Source: Eggerthellaceae bacterium UBA5808
Lineage (GTDB): Bacteria > Actinomycetota > Coriobacteriia > Coriobacteriales > Eggerthellaceae
NCBI GenBank assembly: GCA_002417975.1
Contig: DIDE01000009.1
Span: 1 to 50,255 of the forward strand
Direction: 5' to 3'
DNA length: 50,255 nucleotides
Under the pieces are notes generated by a model. That model had not been told where the DNA came from, made no database searches, and saw nothing but the letters and a program-made list of their open reading frames with translations. The translations under genes and the position numbers were made by a program. Shown here piece after piece: positions 5,938 through 14,835 of this stretch (its first letter is position 1; the number at the start of each line of letters is the position of its first letter).

Positions 5938-8487
5938 ATGAGATATCGAGTTACATTTGAGCCATCTGGAAAGATTGCCAACGTTCTAGCTGGAACTACG
6001 TTGCTTGCTGCGGCGCAATCTGCTGGGGTGTACGTCGAAAATACCTGTGGCGGACGTGGTACGTGTGGGAAATGCCGTATCAAAATTACTTCCGCTATCA
6101 TGCCTCCTACTACGAGTGAGGAAAGAAAATTCTTATCGAGTGACGATATCAATGCTGGTTGGCGGTTAGCGTGCGATGTGGCTATTAACTCAGACATGGT
6201 CGTTACTGCACGAGATATGAATGATTCAGTCATATTGGAGAAAACGGCAGTGCGCGATCTTTCTTTTAATCCGGCTGTTCGGATTATTAAAGTTGCTCTC
6301 GATCCGCCTTCGCTCGACGATGCGCGCGATGATGCATGTCGTCTTTTGAACGCTTTAAACATGTCTGATTTGTCAATCGATACTACTGCATTGCAAAATT
6401 TACCGCATATTCTACGTGCATCCAATTGGCATGTTGCTGTTCTTATCTGGAATGATACACGTATCCTCAAGGTTATGCCCGAAAGTCAAGCTTGCGCCTA
6501 TGGCATTGCAATCGATCTGGGTACTACGACTATTGCTGCGTATCTTTGTAATCTTGAAACTGGCGATTTGGTTGAGCAATCTTCCACTATGAATCCACAG
6601 ATTGCGTACGGTGACGACGTAATTTCACGTTTGAGTATTTGTGGTGAGCAACCTGATGGTGAAGAGGTACTGCGTCGGTGTCTTTTTTCCAAACTCAATA
6701 CGCTGATTGCTGCTATGGCGTCAAATGCTGGGATCAGCCCGACTGATATTTCTGAGGCAGTTATTGTGGGCAATACCGTTATGCAGCATATTGTTTTAGG
6801 ACTTGACGTTGAATATCTCGGCCGAGCTCCATTTATTCCCGCAACTACTAATCCTGTTGATGTTTGTGCACAGTCACTGGGACTCGGTATCTTCCCTGCA
6901 GGAAATGTTCATATTTTTCCTGCAGTGGGAGAATTTGTCGGCGGTGATACTTCAGCTGCTCTTCTTTCGGAACAGCCTTTTTCTACAACAGCAACTACGA
7001 TGCTTATTGATATTGGTACGAATAGCGAAATCTGCTTAGTGGCAAAAGGGCGACTTCTAGCTACTTCATGTGCGACTGGCCCTGCACTCGAAGGAGCGCA
7101 AATTTCTTGTGGAATGCGCGCTTCGTCCGGTGCGATAGATGCTGTGCGCATCGATCCATGTACTCTTAAGGCGCATATTAGAACGATCGGTGATGCCGAT
7201 AATCCTGTTGGCATATGTGGATCGGGCATTATCGACGCCGTTGCTCAAATGGCTTTGACAGGCGTTATTGAGCCCTCAGGACGGTTTTCTCAACAGAACC
7301 AAAGTCCGTATATTCGTCGAAACTCACAGGGAGAAATGGAATACGTTCTCTATGAAGGACGTCATACGACTATTACCATAACGCAAAAAGATGTTCGGGC
7401 TATACAACTTGCCAAGTCAGCACTATATGCTGGTGCTCAAGAATTGCTTAGTCGTACTGACAATCCTTCGATTGATCACTTGATACTTGCGGGTGCGTTT
7501 GGCAGCTATCTTGATCCCTCAAATGCTTTGGCTTTGGGACTCTTTCCTGATTGCAAGTTGGACAACATATCTGTTGTTGGTAATGCGGCAGGTCTGGGTG
7601 CACGCATTGCTCTTCTTGATGCGACAAAGCGCCAAGAAATTTTTCATTATGTTGCGCATGCATGTGTTATCGATACAGCTATCGCGCCCCTCTTTCAAAA
7701 GCATTTTGCTGATGCTATGGCAATTCCTCATGCAAAGGATTCGTTTTATCGGAATCGTCCATCACGGTGGAATTGCTTTCCTGGCAATGATGAGGCTCGT
7801 CTTGAAGATATGCTGCCATCCGTCTCCTTTGCGGAGGCACGAGCCTACGCATCAGATGAAATACTTTTTCCTAGCGGACGAATTATTCCATGCTATCCCT
7901 ACGATTCGCTTGACGAAATTGCAACGCAGACATCTCTTCTCGATAGCGAGGCGATTAAGCAGACGATTGAATCGCTTGCGAATGGTGCAGGGCGCGATAC
8001 TGTAGTGGCTGTTTCGGGTCCGATGGCATTGCTCGCAACGCTCATTGATCCTACAAAACTTTATACGATGGGCAACGATCAGAAGCTCGATCAAACACTC
8101 TCATCGCTTGCAGATGCAATTGCCGAATTTATGATTGTCTCTATTAAGCATGGTGCTCGCGTACTTTCGTTTGGGGATGCTGAAGGCTGTGTTGAGCTAG
8201 TTGGTACGCATTTCTTTCAAGCACATGCTGGGCCAGCGCTTATTGCTTGTTTACAACAAGTTGAACCCTATCTTGATCATGCACTCATTCACCTTTGCGG
8301 AAAAACATCAGCGTCTTTAACAGGAACAGGGTATGCCAGCATATTCCCTATGCGTGTCTCGTCTGAGACGTATCTTCGTGCTCTATTTGATAGCGCTTCA
8401 CAGAAAGCATGTCGTTTTATTGGCAATAACTGTATACACACACAGGACTTCTCAACCCATTTGCTATATCGATTGGAGCTTAACTAA
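5938..8487 (+). CDS. RACo-like reductive activator of corrinoid protein with C-terminal UroD/MtbA-like extension
   Basis: This is an 849-residue protein. Residues 1-90 are a 2Fe-2S ferredoxin domain with Cys37, 43, 46 and 79 (CGGRGTCGKC then C). The middle (about 185-600) is the ASKHA ATPase-like domain of RACo proteins (GIAIDLGTTTIAAYL, DIGTNSEICLV, GICGSGIIDAV, LAGAFGSYLDP). Such proteins use ATP to reduce inactive Co(II) corrinoid to Co(I), here presumably on MtmC. Methanosarcina RamA instead carries C-terminal 4Fe-4S clusters. Residues about 605-849 are extra and resemble a shortened UroD-type methyltransferase, with VSGPMALLATL, a GARVLSFGDAEG-type strand, His785-x-Cys787 (HLCGK) and Cys832 in the place of the MtbA zinc ligands. 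ATG 5938 is chosen because GGAGAAAGGAG precedes it. Its stop overlaps pylB. Confidence 0.88.
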   Translation: MRYRVTFEPSGKIANVLAGTTLLAAAQSAGVYVENTCGGRGTCGKCRIKITSAIMPPTTSEERKFLSSDDINAGWRLACDVAINSDMVVTARDMNDSVILEKTAVRDLSFNPAVRIIKVALDPPSLDDARDDACRLLNALNMSDLSIDTTALQNLPHILRASNWHVAVLIWNDTRILKVMPESQACAYGIAIDLGTTTIAAYLCNLETGDLVEQSSTMNPQIAYGDDVISRLSICGEQPDGEEVLRRCLFSKLNTLIAAMASNAGISPTDISEAVIVGNTVMQHIVLGLDVEYLGRAPFIPATTNPVDVCAQSLGLGIFPAGNVHIFPAVGEFVGGDTSAALLSEQPFSTTATTMLIDIGTNSEICLVAKGRLLATSCATGPALEGAQISCGMRASSGAIDAVRIDPCTLKAHIRTIGDADNPVGICGSGIIDAVAQMALTGVIEPSGRFSQQNQSPYIRRNSQGEMEYVLYEGRHTTITITQKDVRAIQLAKSALYAGAQELLSRTDNPSIDHLILAGAFGSYLDPSNALALGLFPDCKLDNISVVGNAAGLGARIALLDATKRQEIFHYVAHACVIDTAIAPLFQKHFADAMAIPHAKDSFYRNRPSRWNCFPGNDEARLEDMLPSVSFAEARAYASDEILFPSGRIIPCYPYDSLDEIATQTSLLDSEAIKQTIESLANGAGRDTVVAVSGPMALLATLIDPTKLYTMGNDQKLDQTLSSLADAIAEFMIVSIKHGARVLSFGDAEGCVELVGTHFFQAHAGPALIACLQQVEPYLDHALIHLCGKTSASLTGTGYASIFPMRVSSETYLRALFDSASQKACRFIGNNCIHTQDFSTHLLYRLELN

Positions 8488-9587
8488 TGACAGATACCGA
8501 ATTAGACCTTTGCAGTGTGACGCCTTCGATCGGACAAATCGATGACATTCTTAAATCACGGCTTGATGGTGGAGAGCTTTCTGATAAAGACGTTGCAATG
8601 CTTCTTGCAAGCGAAAACGATGATGAATGTCGTGCAAGAATTATGCGTGCGGCGCAGGACATGCGGACGCATAATTTTGGCACGCTTATCTATCTCTATG
8701 GATTTGTATACTATTCGACCTACTGTAAAAATGATTGTTCATTTTGTTACTATCGACGATCTAATACTGAGCTTCCTCGATATCGAAAAAGTATTGATGA
8801 AACTGTTGAAGTAGCCAAGCGCCTTGCTGAATCTGGCGTAAATCTTATTGATTTAACGATGGGCGAGGATCCCAAATTTCTTGATGATCCCGAAGCTCTT
8901 CCTGCGTTGATCACCAAGGTAAAACTGGCGACAGGACTACCAATTATGGTATCTCCAGGTCTTCTTGATAGTAAAGGTATCGATCAGCTTGCAGCAAACG
9001 GGGCGGATTGGTACGCCCTCTATCAGGAAACATACGATAAACAACGTTTCGAAGGCCTGCGTATTGACCAAAGTGCAGCTAAGCGTTTGCTTGCAAAACG
9101 CCATGCTGCTACAAGTGGGCTGCTCATCGAAGAAGGGCTCCTATGCGGTTTAGGAGAAAGCCATGAAGAACTGTTGCGCTCGCTTCAGGCATTGCGTTTG
9201 ATTGATGCCGCACAGGTACGGGTTATGACATTTGTTCCGCAGAGTGGAACACCCCTTGCTCATCTACCAGCAACAACAGCACGACGTGAAACACTCCTTA
9301 TTGCGATTATGCGCCTTATGTTTCCTGATCGTTTGATTCCTGCATCGCTTGACGTTGAGGGGTTAAGTGGTTTGCGAGCTCGTTTGGATGCGGGAGCGAA
9401 TGTAGTTACATCCCTGATTCCACCTGACTCTGGGCTTGCAGGTGTCGCGAATGCTTCTGCTGATATTACTAATGGCTATAGAACGGTTGCTGGAGTAAGT
9501 GAAACATTGGAAGAAGCGGGTCTTGAAGCGGCCACTCCTCTAGATTACGTACGGTGGTTGGAGGTGGCAAAATGGAAACGATCTTAA
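8487..9587 (+). CDS. pylB: Methylornithine synthase PylB (radical SAM)
   Basis: The 366-residue protein has the radical SAM cluster motif CKNDCSFCYYR (Cys-x3-Cys-x2-Cys) near residue 78, then the TIM-barrel segments LIDLTMGEDPKF, MVSPGLLD and LLCGLGES typical of PylB. It isomerises L-lysine to (3R)-3-methyl-D-ornithine, the first step of pyrrolysine synthesis. The start overlaps the stop of the activator gene (TAATG), with GGAG 8 nt upstream, so translation is probably coupled. Its 3' end overlaps pylC. Confidence 0.96.
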   Translation: MTDTELDLCSVTPSIGQIDDILKSRLDGGELSDKDVAMLLASENDDECRARIMRAAQDMRTHNFGTLIYLYGFVYYSTYCKNDCSFCYYRRSNTELPRYRKSIDETVEVAKRLAESGVNLIDLTMGEDPKFLDDPEALPALITKVKLATGLPIMVSPGLLDSKGIDQLAANGADWYALYQETYDKQRFEGLRIDQSAAKRLLAKRHAATSGLLIEEGLLCGLGESHEELLRSLQALRLIDAAQVRVMTFVPQSGTPLAHLPATTARRETLLIAIMRLMFPDRLIPASLDVEGLSGLRARLDAGANVVTSLIPPDSGLAGVANASADITNGYRTVAGVSETLEEAGLEAATPLDYVRWLEVAKWKRS

Positions 9588-10747
9588 TTGTTGGCGGAAA
9601 ATTGCAAGGTGTAGAGATCGCCTATCTTGCTGCAGAAGCTGGTTACACGACGATTTTGCTTGATAAAAACGATGACACTCCAGCTCAAGGGCTAGTTTCA
9701 CGTACGGTGAAAGCTGATGTATACGATAAGGATACGGTTCTTCCGCTTATTACTTCTGTTGATGCAGTTATTCCTGCTGTCGAAGACTACGCTGTCCTTG
9801 AACTGCTTGTGCGCTATGGCGTGCTCGGTGGCACTCCAGTGCTTTGCGATATGGAGGCATATCGCATTAGCTCATCAAAAGTGGCATCAAACCAGCTCTT
9901 TACTTCTCTTGGTATCACATGTCCAAGTGGTTTTCCTGAATGCGGTTTTCCCGTTATTGTCAAACCTGATGATGCAAGTGGTAGCCATCAGGTTGGATGC
10001 GCCCAATCGTACAAGGAGCTTACGGTATTAAATAGTGCGATCGACAGTCATGCGATTATCCAACAATATATTGATGGAATATCGTATTCGATTGAGGTTA
10101 TTGGCGATGGGCATACATTTCAGCAGTATCCAATTACAGAGGTTGAGATTGCCGCTGATTATGATAGCGCAGGTATTTGTGCACCTGCGCAGATATCACC
10201 TCTAGCTGCAAAGCGCTTCCGAGCTATAGCCAACACGCTTGGTGAAACATTATCTGTTAAGGGAATTTTTGATATAGAGGCTATTGTCAAAGACGATGTG
10301 CCTTATGTGCTGGAGATTGATGCTCGTTTTCCCAGCCAAACGCCTATTGCTATTTACCATGCTACAGGTATCAATCTTGTTGATATATTGATTCATTCTG
10401 CCAGCACAGCACCTGTTTCTCCTGCTGCATGTCAACAGCGTGTTTGTTTGTACCGGCAGGTAGAGGTTGACGATACTGGTGTCCAACCTATTGGTGAACA
10501 TCCGATATCGCTATGCGGTCCTTTACATAAGACATTGGGATTCTATGGTGCCGATGTTGCTCTTACTGATTATCAACCTGGATCTACATCGTGGCGCGCC
10601 ATTGTCGTGTTTGTGGCAGATAGCATTGCCGAAGTTACGCAACGATGGAAGTCTTGCATGGAGACTATCAGGGATGATAGTTGCGCTGGTGACACTATGC
10701 AATCTGAGACGCAGTCCAATAATAGTAATACGAAAGGGATGGACTAA
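9572..10747 (+). CDS. pylC: 3-methylornithine-L-lysine ligase PylC
   Basis: The 391-residue ATP-grasp protein starts with a Rossmann-like pre-ATP domain (ILIVGGKLQGVEIAYLA) and has ATP-grasp features PVIVKPDDASGSHQVG, QQYIDGISYSIEVIG and VLEIDARFPSQTPIA. It joins 3-methylornithine to the epsilon amine of lysine using ATP. ATG 9572 is preferred over an upstream codon at 9554 because GGAGGT precedes it by 7 nt and the shorter protein begins exactly at the nucleotide-binding strand. The gene overlaps pylB by 16 nt and ends 2 nt before pylD. Confidence 0.95.
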   Translation: METILIVGGKLQGVEIAYLAAEAGYTTILLDKNDDTPAQGLVSRTVKADVYDKDTVLPLITSVDAVIPAVEDYAVLELLVRYGVLGGTPVLCDMEAYRISSSKVASNQLFTSLGITCPSGFPECGFPVIVKPDDASGSHQVGCAQSYKELTVLNSAIDSHAIIQQYIDGISYSIEVIGDGHTFQQYPITEVEIAADYDSAGICAPAQISPLAAKRFRAIANTLGETLSVKGIFDIEAIVKDDVPYVLEIDARFPSQTPIAIYHATGINLVDILIHSASTAPVSPAACQQRVCLYRQVEVDDTGVQPIGEHPISLCGPLHKTLGFYGADVALTDYQPGSTSWRAIVVFVADSIAEVTQRWKSCMETIRDDSCAGDTMQSETQSNNSNTKGMD

Positions 10748-10749
10748 CG

Positions 10750-11634
10750 ATGACGCGACTTATTGAAAAGGACATCGCTTATCTTACCGAAGGTCTGGAT
10801 GCACTCGATGAAGCAAGTAGAGTGATGACGGGAAAAGATATAGAAGAGCTTGCCCGAGAAGCGGCTGGATATGTGGGAAAAGGGGCTGGAGTTGTTACGG
10901 CTGTCGTTCCGATTACTGCGGGACTTGGGCTTATTGGCAACTTTAGTGAAAGTTGTCGTGCGATTCTTTCGCATTGCGGTGCTCAAGTCTTTGTCTCTGA
11001 ACATACTGATGTTGCTGGAATCCAAGAGGCTTATCGTCGGGGTGCGCAGCTGATCTTTACTGCTGATGATGATATTTGTACTATGCTTGCTACCAATAAG
11101 ACAGTCTATAGCGATAACGGTGATGCGACTGGTCGTAGTTTTGCTGTTGCGCTCGACCATATGATGCAAAATCGATCCAAAAGGACATTTGGTCACTTAA
11201 GCGATCGAACAAATGATACATACAATCAGCCAATGCATAGGGATGATCAGCAAGGAGCGTCTGTACTTGTTCTTGGTGCTGGGCCTGTTGGCGTTGCTGC
11301 TCTTCGGTATTTTCATGAAAAGGGTATCGAAGCTTTCGTCTTTGATCTCGATGGTGAAAAAGGGAAGTGTGCTGCAGAACACACGGGGACACATGCATGT
11401 ACAGATAGCGCGTGTATCCATCAATTTCGCAATATTCTTGATGCTACGTCAACAGGCGATTTCATGCATGCTGGTGATGTTGATGACAAAACGATTATTT
11501 CTGCTCCAGGTATGCCTTTATGCGTTGACCAAGAAGCTGCACAAATTGTCACCTTGTATCACAACCCTCTTGAGCTTGGTGTTGCTGCTATGTACTTTGA
11601 CTGCTTACGTCAAATCGAAGATACGCGATTGTAG
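10750..11634 (+). CDS. pylD: Pyrrolysine synthase PylD (NAD-dependent dehydrogenase)
   Basis: The 294-residue protein matches PylD: an N-terminal helical domain, the GVVTAVVPITAGLGLIGNFS segment, then a Rossmann domain with VLVLGAGPVGVAALRYF and an ISAPGMPLCVD loop. PylD oxidises the terminal amine of 3-methylornithyl-lysine, and the product cyclises to pyrrolysine. The stop is UAG. After UAG GAG GAC ATT comes the ATG of pylSn in the same frame, so Pyl insertion at this stop would fuse PylD to PylSn. Confidence 0.95.
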   Translation: MTRLIEKDIAYLTEGLDALDEASRVMTGKDIEELAREAAGYVGKGAGVVTAVVPITAGLGLIGNFSESCRAILSHCGAQVFVSEHTDVAGIQEAYRRGAQLIFTADDDICTMLATNKTVYSDNGDATGRSFAVALDHMMQNRSKRTFGHLSDRTNDTYNQPMHRDDQQGASVLVLGAGPVGVAALRYFHEKGIEAFVFDLDGEKGKCAAEHTGTHACTDSACIHQFRNILDATSTGDFMHAGDVDDKTIISAPGMPLCVDQEAAQIVTLYHNPLELGVAAMYFDCLRQIEDTRL

Positions 11635-11643
11635 GAGGACATT

Positions 11644-11976
11644 ATGCCTGATCTTTCAAATGGTGAGAAAAAGACAAAGCGCTATCTTGATAAGAACCGT
11701 AGTCTTTATGATCTTATCAATAAAGTAAAGCTGTGGCCATCGCGCTCGGGCGTACTTCATGGGGTAAAAACAGTCACTCGACGTGGTAATCGCATCGATA
11801 TAACTACGCATTGCGGTGAGGAATTCACGGTATGGGATTCTCGTAATAGTCGTAGTGCGCGATGGCTGCGTAATCGATTGGTTAAAACTCCTTGCCCGCG
11901 TTGTGGGGTCCCTGATTGGAAATTAGAGAAATATAACTCGACCGTATTCACTACATTTACGAAGAAAGGCCGATGA
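11644..11976 (+). CDS. pylSn: PylSn, tRNA-binding N-terminal protein of split pyrrolysyl-tRNA synthetase
   Basis: The 110-residue protein corresponds to the N-terminal domain of archaeal PylS (LYDLINKVKLWPSRSGVLHG, then WDSRNSRSARWLRNR). The zinc site is intact: His39, Cys57, Cys84 and Cys87. This domain grips the T arm and variable loop of tRNA-Pyl and supplies specificity in trans. The start follows GGAGG closely (GGAGGACATT then ATG). Its TGA overlaps the pylSc ATG. About 20 residues precede the domain compared with M. mazei. Confidence 0.95.
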   Translation: MPDLSNGEKKTKRYLDKNRSLYDLINKVKLWPSRSGVLHGVKTVTRRGNRIDITTHCGEEFTVWDSRNSRSARWLRNRLVKTPCPRCGVPDWKLEKYNSTVFTTFTKKGR

Positions 11977-12839
11977 TTACAATGTCGACGGAGCATACCC
12001 CCTGTTCATTTACTGATACTCAAATGCATCGTCTTGCAGAATTGGGCCAGCATATGTCCGATATACCGCATACCTTTGCCGATGAGCATGAGCGTAATTG
12101 TTCGTTTCAAAACGTGGAACATGCGGCTATAGCGCAAAATCGCGAGAATCTTCGTACTTCGGTATGCACAACACGTGAGCCGGCGCTCTGCCGTTTGCAG
12201 CGAAGTTTAGCAGCACGACTTCATAGCGAGGGATTTGCTGAGGTAGTTACGCCAACTATTATTACTGCGTCGCAGCTTGATAAGATGTCGGTGACCAAGG
12301 ATAAACCATTGCGCAAGCAGGTGTTTTGGGTCGATAGCACGCATTGCTTGCGCCCTATGCTTGCTCCTGGACTCTATGTGGTATCACGTAAAATGATGGG
12401 TAGTTTATCGCTTCCCTTACGTACCTTTGAGATTGGTTCGTGCTTTCGTAAAGAGTCCGAAGGCTCGACGCATCTTCAGGAATTTACGATGGTCGATTTA
12501 GTTGAATGGGGCACGCCTGTTGAAGAACGTGATGACCGGCTTCGGGAATTTATGGCGATGATTACCGATGAAGTGGGACTACCCGACTGGAGGGGGGCAG
12601 ACGATGAATCAGTTGTCTATGGCCATGGTATTGATACCGTTGATGAGAAGGGCTTAGAGCTAGCTTCTTCGTCGATGGGTCCTCATCCGCTTGATGCAGC
12701 TTGGGGCATTGATTGTACCTGGGTTGGTATTGGATTTGGGCTGGAACGCTTACTACAAAGTCGTGAACATACAGATAATATTCATCGTTTTGCTCGTTCT
12801 ACTACGTATTACGATGGAGCTTCTCTTAATATCAAATAG
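11973..12839 (+). CDS. pylSc: PylSc, catalytic subunit of pyrrolysyl-tRNA synthetase
   Basis: The 288-residue class II synthetase core has motif 2 (FEIGSCFRKESEGSTHLQEF) and motif 3 (GIGFGLERLL). Together with PylSn it charges tRNA-Pyl with pyrrolysine. By alignment to M. mazei PylRS, Tyr135, Tyr216 and Trp250 match Tyr306, Tyr384 and Trp417. The Asn346 position is Asp175 (in MVDLVEW), Cys348 is Val177 (as in other bacterial PylSc), Leu309 is Ser138 and Ala420 is Ile253. The Asn-to-Asp change is unusual because that Asn binds the substrate carbonyl. The gene overlaps pylSn by 4 nt (ATGA) and stops with UAG. The start could also be ATG 11982. Confidence 0.95.
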   Translation: MITMSTEHTPCSFTDTQMHRLAELGQHMSDIPHTFADEHERNCSFQNVEHAAIAQNRENLRTSVCTTREPALCRLQRSLAARLHSEGFAEVVTPTIITASQLDKMSVTKDKPLRKQVFWVDSTHCLRPMLAPGLYVVSRKMMGSLSLPLRTFEIGSCFRKESEGSTHLQEFTMVDLVEWGTPVEERDDRLREFMAMITDEVGLPDWRGADDESVVYGHGIDTVDEKGLELASSSMGPHPLDAAWGIDCTWVGIGFGLERLLQSREHTDNIHRFARSTTYYDGASLNIK

Positions 12840-12894
12840 CGTGGTAACCATGTTGGTGGTTGCTGCAATCTAGTTGACAGAACATTGATATAGA

Positions 12895-12924
12895 AAAGCC
12901 GAGGGGAAATGTCCTCTCGGCTTT
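12895..12924. terminator. Bidirectional terminator between pylSc and glnK
   Basis: AAAGCCGAGGGG and CCTCTCGGCTTT make a 12-bp stem with one G-U pair and a 6-nt loop. T residues flank it weakly on both strands. It lies between convergent genes, so it probably ends both the pyl operon and the amtB-glnK transcript. Confidence 0.8.
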
Positions 12925-12945
12925 ATCTACGAATGTCATTTCACG

Positions 12946-13284
12946 CTATAGCGCAATATTGCCAATCTCTCCTGTACGGATTCTGACAGCTTGCTCGATG
13001 GGGAGTACAAAAATCTTTCCATCGCCAACTTCGCCGGTCTGAGCGATCTTCGTAATAATATCTATCAGATCGGATACACGATCGTCGTCAACTACGATTT
13101 CGAATTTGACCTTTTTGAGCATATTGACGATGACTTCGCTACCACGGTAGAGCTCTTTCCAGCCATGTTGATTACCGCATCCATATACTTGACTGATCGT
13201 CATGCCTTTTACCTCTGCCTGGAAGAGTGCTTCCTTAAGCGGCTCTAAGGCGCTCGGTCTAATAATTGCTTCAACTTTTTTCAT
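12946..13284 (-). CDS. glnK: PII nitrogen regulatory protein (GlnK/GlnB)
   Basis: The 112-residue protein has the PII fold, with the T-loop GCGNQHGWKELYRGSEVIVNM, the B-loop TGEVGDGKIFV and a C-terminal IRTGE. It normally senses ATP/ADP and 2-oxoglutarate and blocks AmtB when nitrogen is ample. Alignment to E. coli GlnB without gaps puts Val at position 51, where the uridylylated (or adenylylated) Tyr normally sits, while Tyr46 is retained. So this PII is probably not nucleotidylated. It follows amtB by 14 nt with an AAGGTGG site. The stop is UAG. Confidence 0.93.
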   Translation of the reverse strand: MKKVEAIIRPSALEPLKEALFQAEVKGMTISQVYGCGNQHGWKELYRGSEVIVNMLKKVKFEIVVDDDRVSDLIDIITKIAQTGEVGDGKIFVLPIEQAVRIRTGEIGNIAL

Positions 13285-13298
13285 GGGACACCACCTTT

Positions 13299-14639
13299 TT
13301 AGTCTAAGCCGCCGAATGCAGGATATGCGGATTCACCATGGAGCGCCGTGTCTAATCCTTCATTTTCGACTTCTGTGCTTACTCTAATACCACCTTTGAA
13401 CAGTGCTTTTGTGATGAGACCCAGAGCACCCGTTACGATAATGACGTAGGCAAGGGTGGTTAGTACGCCAAGAATTTGACTGATCAGTAATGAAGGATCA
13501 CCCGTGTAGAGAAGTCCACCAAAGTCGGTCCACGATAATTCGGGGATGCAAAAGATACCAGTGAGAATAGCGCCTACAATGCCGCCGACGCCATGGCATC
13601 CAAAGGGATCAAGTGCATCGTCGTAGTTAAGCTTGTGCTTAAGAAATGCAATAGCAAAATAGCAAACAGGGGATACGATGAATCCCATAAGAACTGCAGA
13701 CCATGGTGCAACAAAGCCGCAGGCTGGGGTGATAACGACAAGTCCAGCAAGCATACCTGTTGATGCACCAACTAACGTAACTTTACCTGTTTTGATGCGT
13801 TCGATAATTGCCCAGCACACGACTGCGGCGCATGAAGCAACAAGTGTGTTAAGAATAGCTAATCCAGCATTGCCATCTGCAATAAAGGCAGAGCCACCGT
13901 TGAAGCCAAACCAACCAAGTAGTAGCAGGCCAGCGCCAAGCATGACAAATGGCACATTATGGGGTCGGTAACTTAATAAGCCGTATCCGCGACGGACACC
14001 TAAAATCAAACAAAGTACAAGGCCCGATACGCCCGAAGCGATATGTACTACGGTGCCTCCAGCAAAGTCGATAGCGCCGATGCCATATTCGCTACCTATT
14101 AAGCCGCTGCCCCATACCATGTGAGCCATTGGAGCATAAACGAGGATGGGCCAGAGTGTTACGAGAAATACCAGTGGTCCAAACTTAATACGGCCAGCAA
14201 GTGACCCTGTCACAATAGCAGTGGTGACCATTGCAAATGATGCTTGAAAAGCGATACTGACAGTTGAGGGATATGATCCATAGGCGCATGATGCGAGCGT
14301 AGAATCATCACTTACGAGTGCATTTGCATCGAAGATTTCGCCAAGGCTCCATGTGGAAAATAAACGATCAAATCCACCAAAAAACAAAGCTCCGATGTTA
14401 ACAAGATTTCCATTCTCGTCGAATGCATCTGCACCGCCATAAGCGATAGAATCGCCTATAAGAACCCAGATAACACCAACGATAGCCATCGCGATGATAG
14501 ACATGAGCATCGTATTAACGACGTTCTTTCTACGCGAGAGGCCTCCATAAAATAATGCTAGCGCCGGGCTCATCAATACGACGAGTGCGGTGGCTAGTAT
14601 CATAAAGGCCGTTGTACCGGTGTCAAACATAGCCATCAT
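13299..14639 (-). CDS. amtB: Ammonium transporter AmtB
   Basis: The 446-residue membrane protein has about 11 helices and the family motifs: LALFYGGLSRRKNV, the FQASFAMVT gate region, DFAGGTVVHIASG with the first pore histidine, and CHGVGGIVGAILTGIF with the second. It conducts ammonium, and Amt proteins can also carry methylammonium. Operon structure is amtB then glnK. Placement beside the methylamine cassette fits a role in handling the substrate or the ammonia released by MtmB, but that is inference. An AGGAAGAAAGGA site precedes the start. Confidence 0.95.
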   Translation of the reverse strand: MMAMFDTGTTAFMILATALVVLMSPALALFYGGLSRRKNVVNTMLMSIIAMAIVGVIWVLIGDSIAYGGADAFDENGNLVNIGALFFGGFDRLFSTWSLGEIFDANALVSDDSTLASCAYGSYPSTVSIAFQASFAMVTTAIVTGSLAGRIKFGPLVFLVTLWPILVYAPMAHMVWGSGLIGSEYGIGAIDFAGGTVVHIASGVSGLVLCLILGVRRGYGLLSYRPHNVPFVMLGAGLLLLGWFGFNGGSAFIADGNAGLAILNTLVASCAAVVCWAIIERIKTGKVTLVGASTGMLAGLVVITPACGFVAPWSAVLMGFIVSPVCYFAIAFLKHKLNYDDALDPFGCHGVGGIVGAILTGIFCIPELSWTDFGGLLYTGDPSLLISQILGVLTTLAYVIIVTGALGLITKALFKGGIRVSTEVENEGLDTALHGESAYPAFGGLD

Positions 14640-14835
14640 CCTTTCTTCCTAACGAGCGACCCTTTAGAAGTATCTTTTCCGTATAGGTCAGTGACATAGC
14701 CTACTAGTGATAGTTAATCACATTACGGTGTGACAGTAAGGGCATACTGCGATATCTTGCAACTGCGAAACAATCATTTAATGATTTGGAAATATGACAG
14801 TTGTTGTGGTTATTTAACGTGAAAGATTTGGATGA

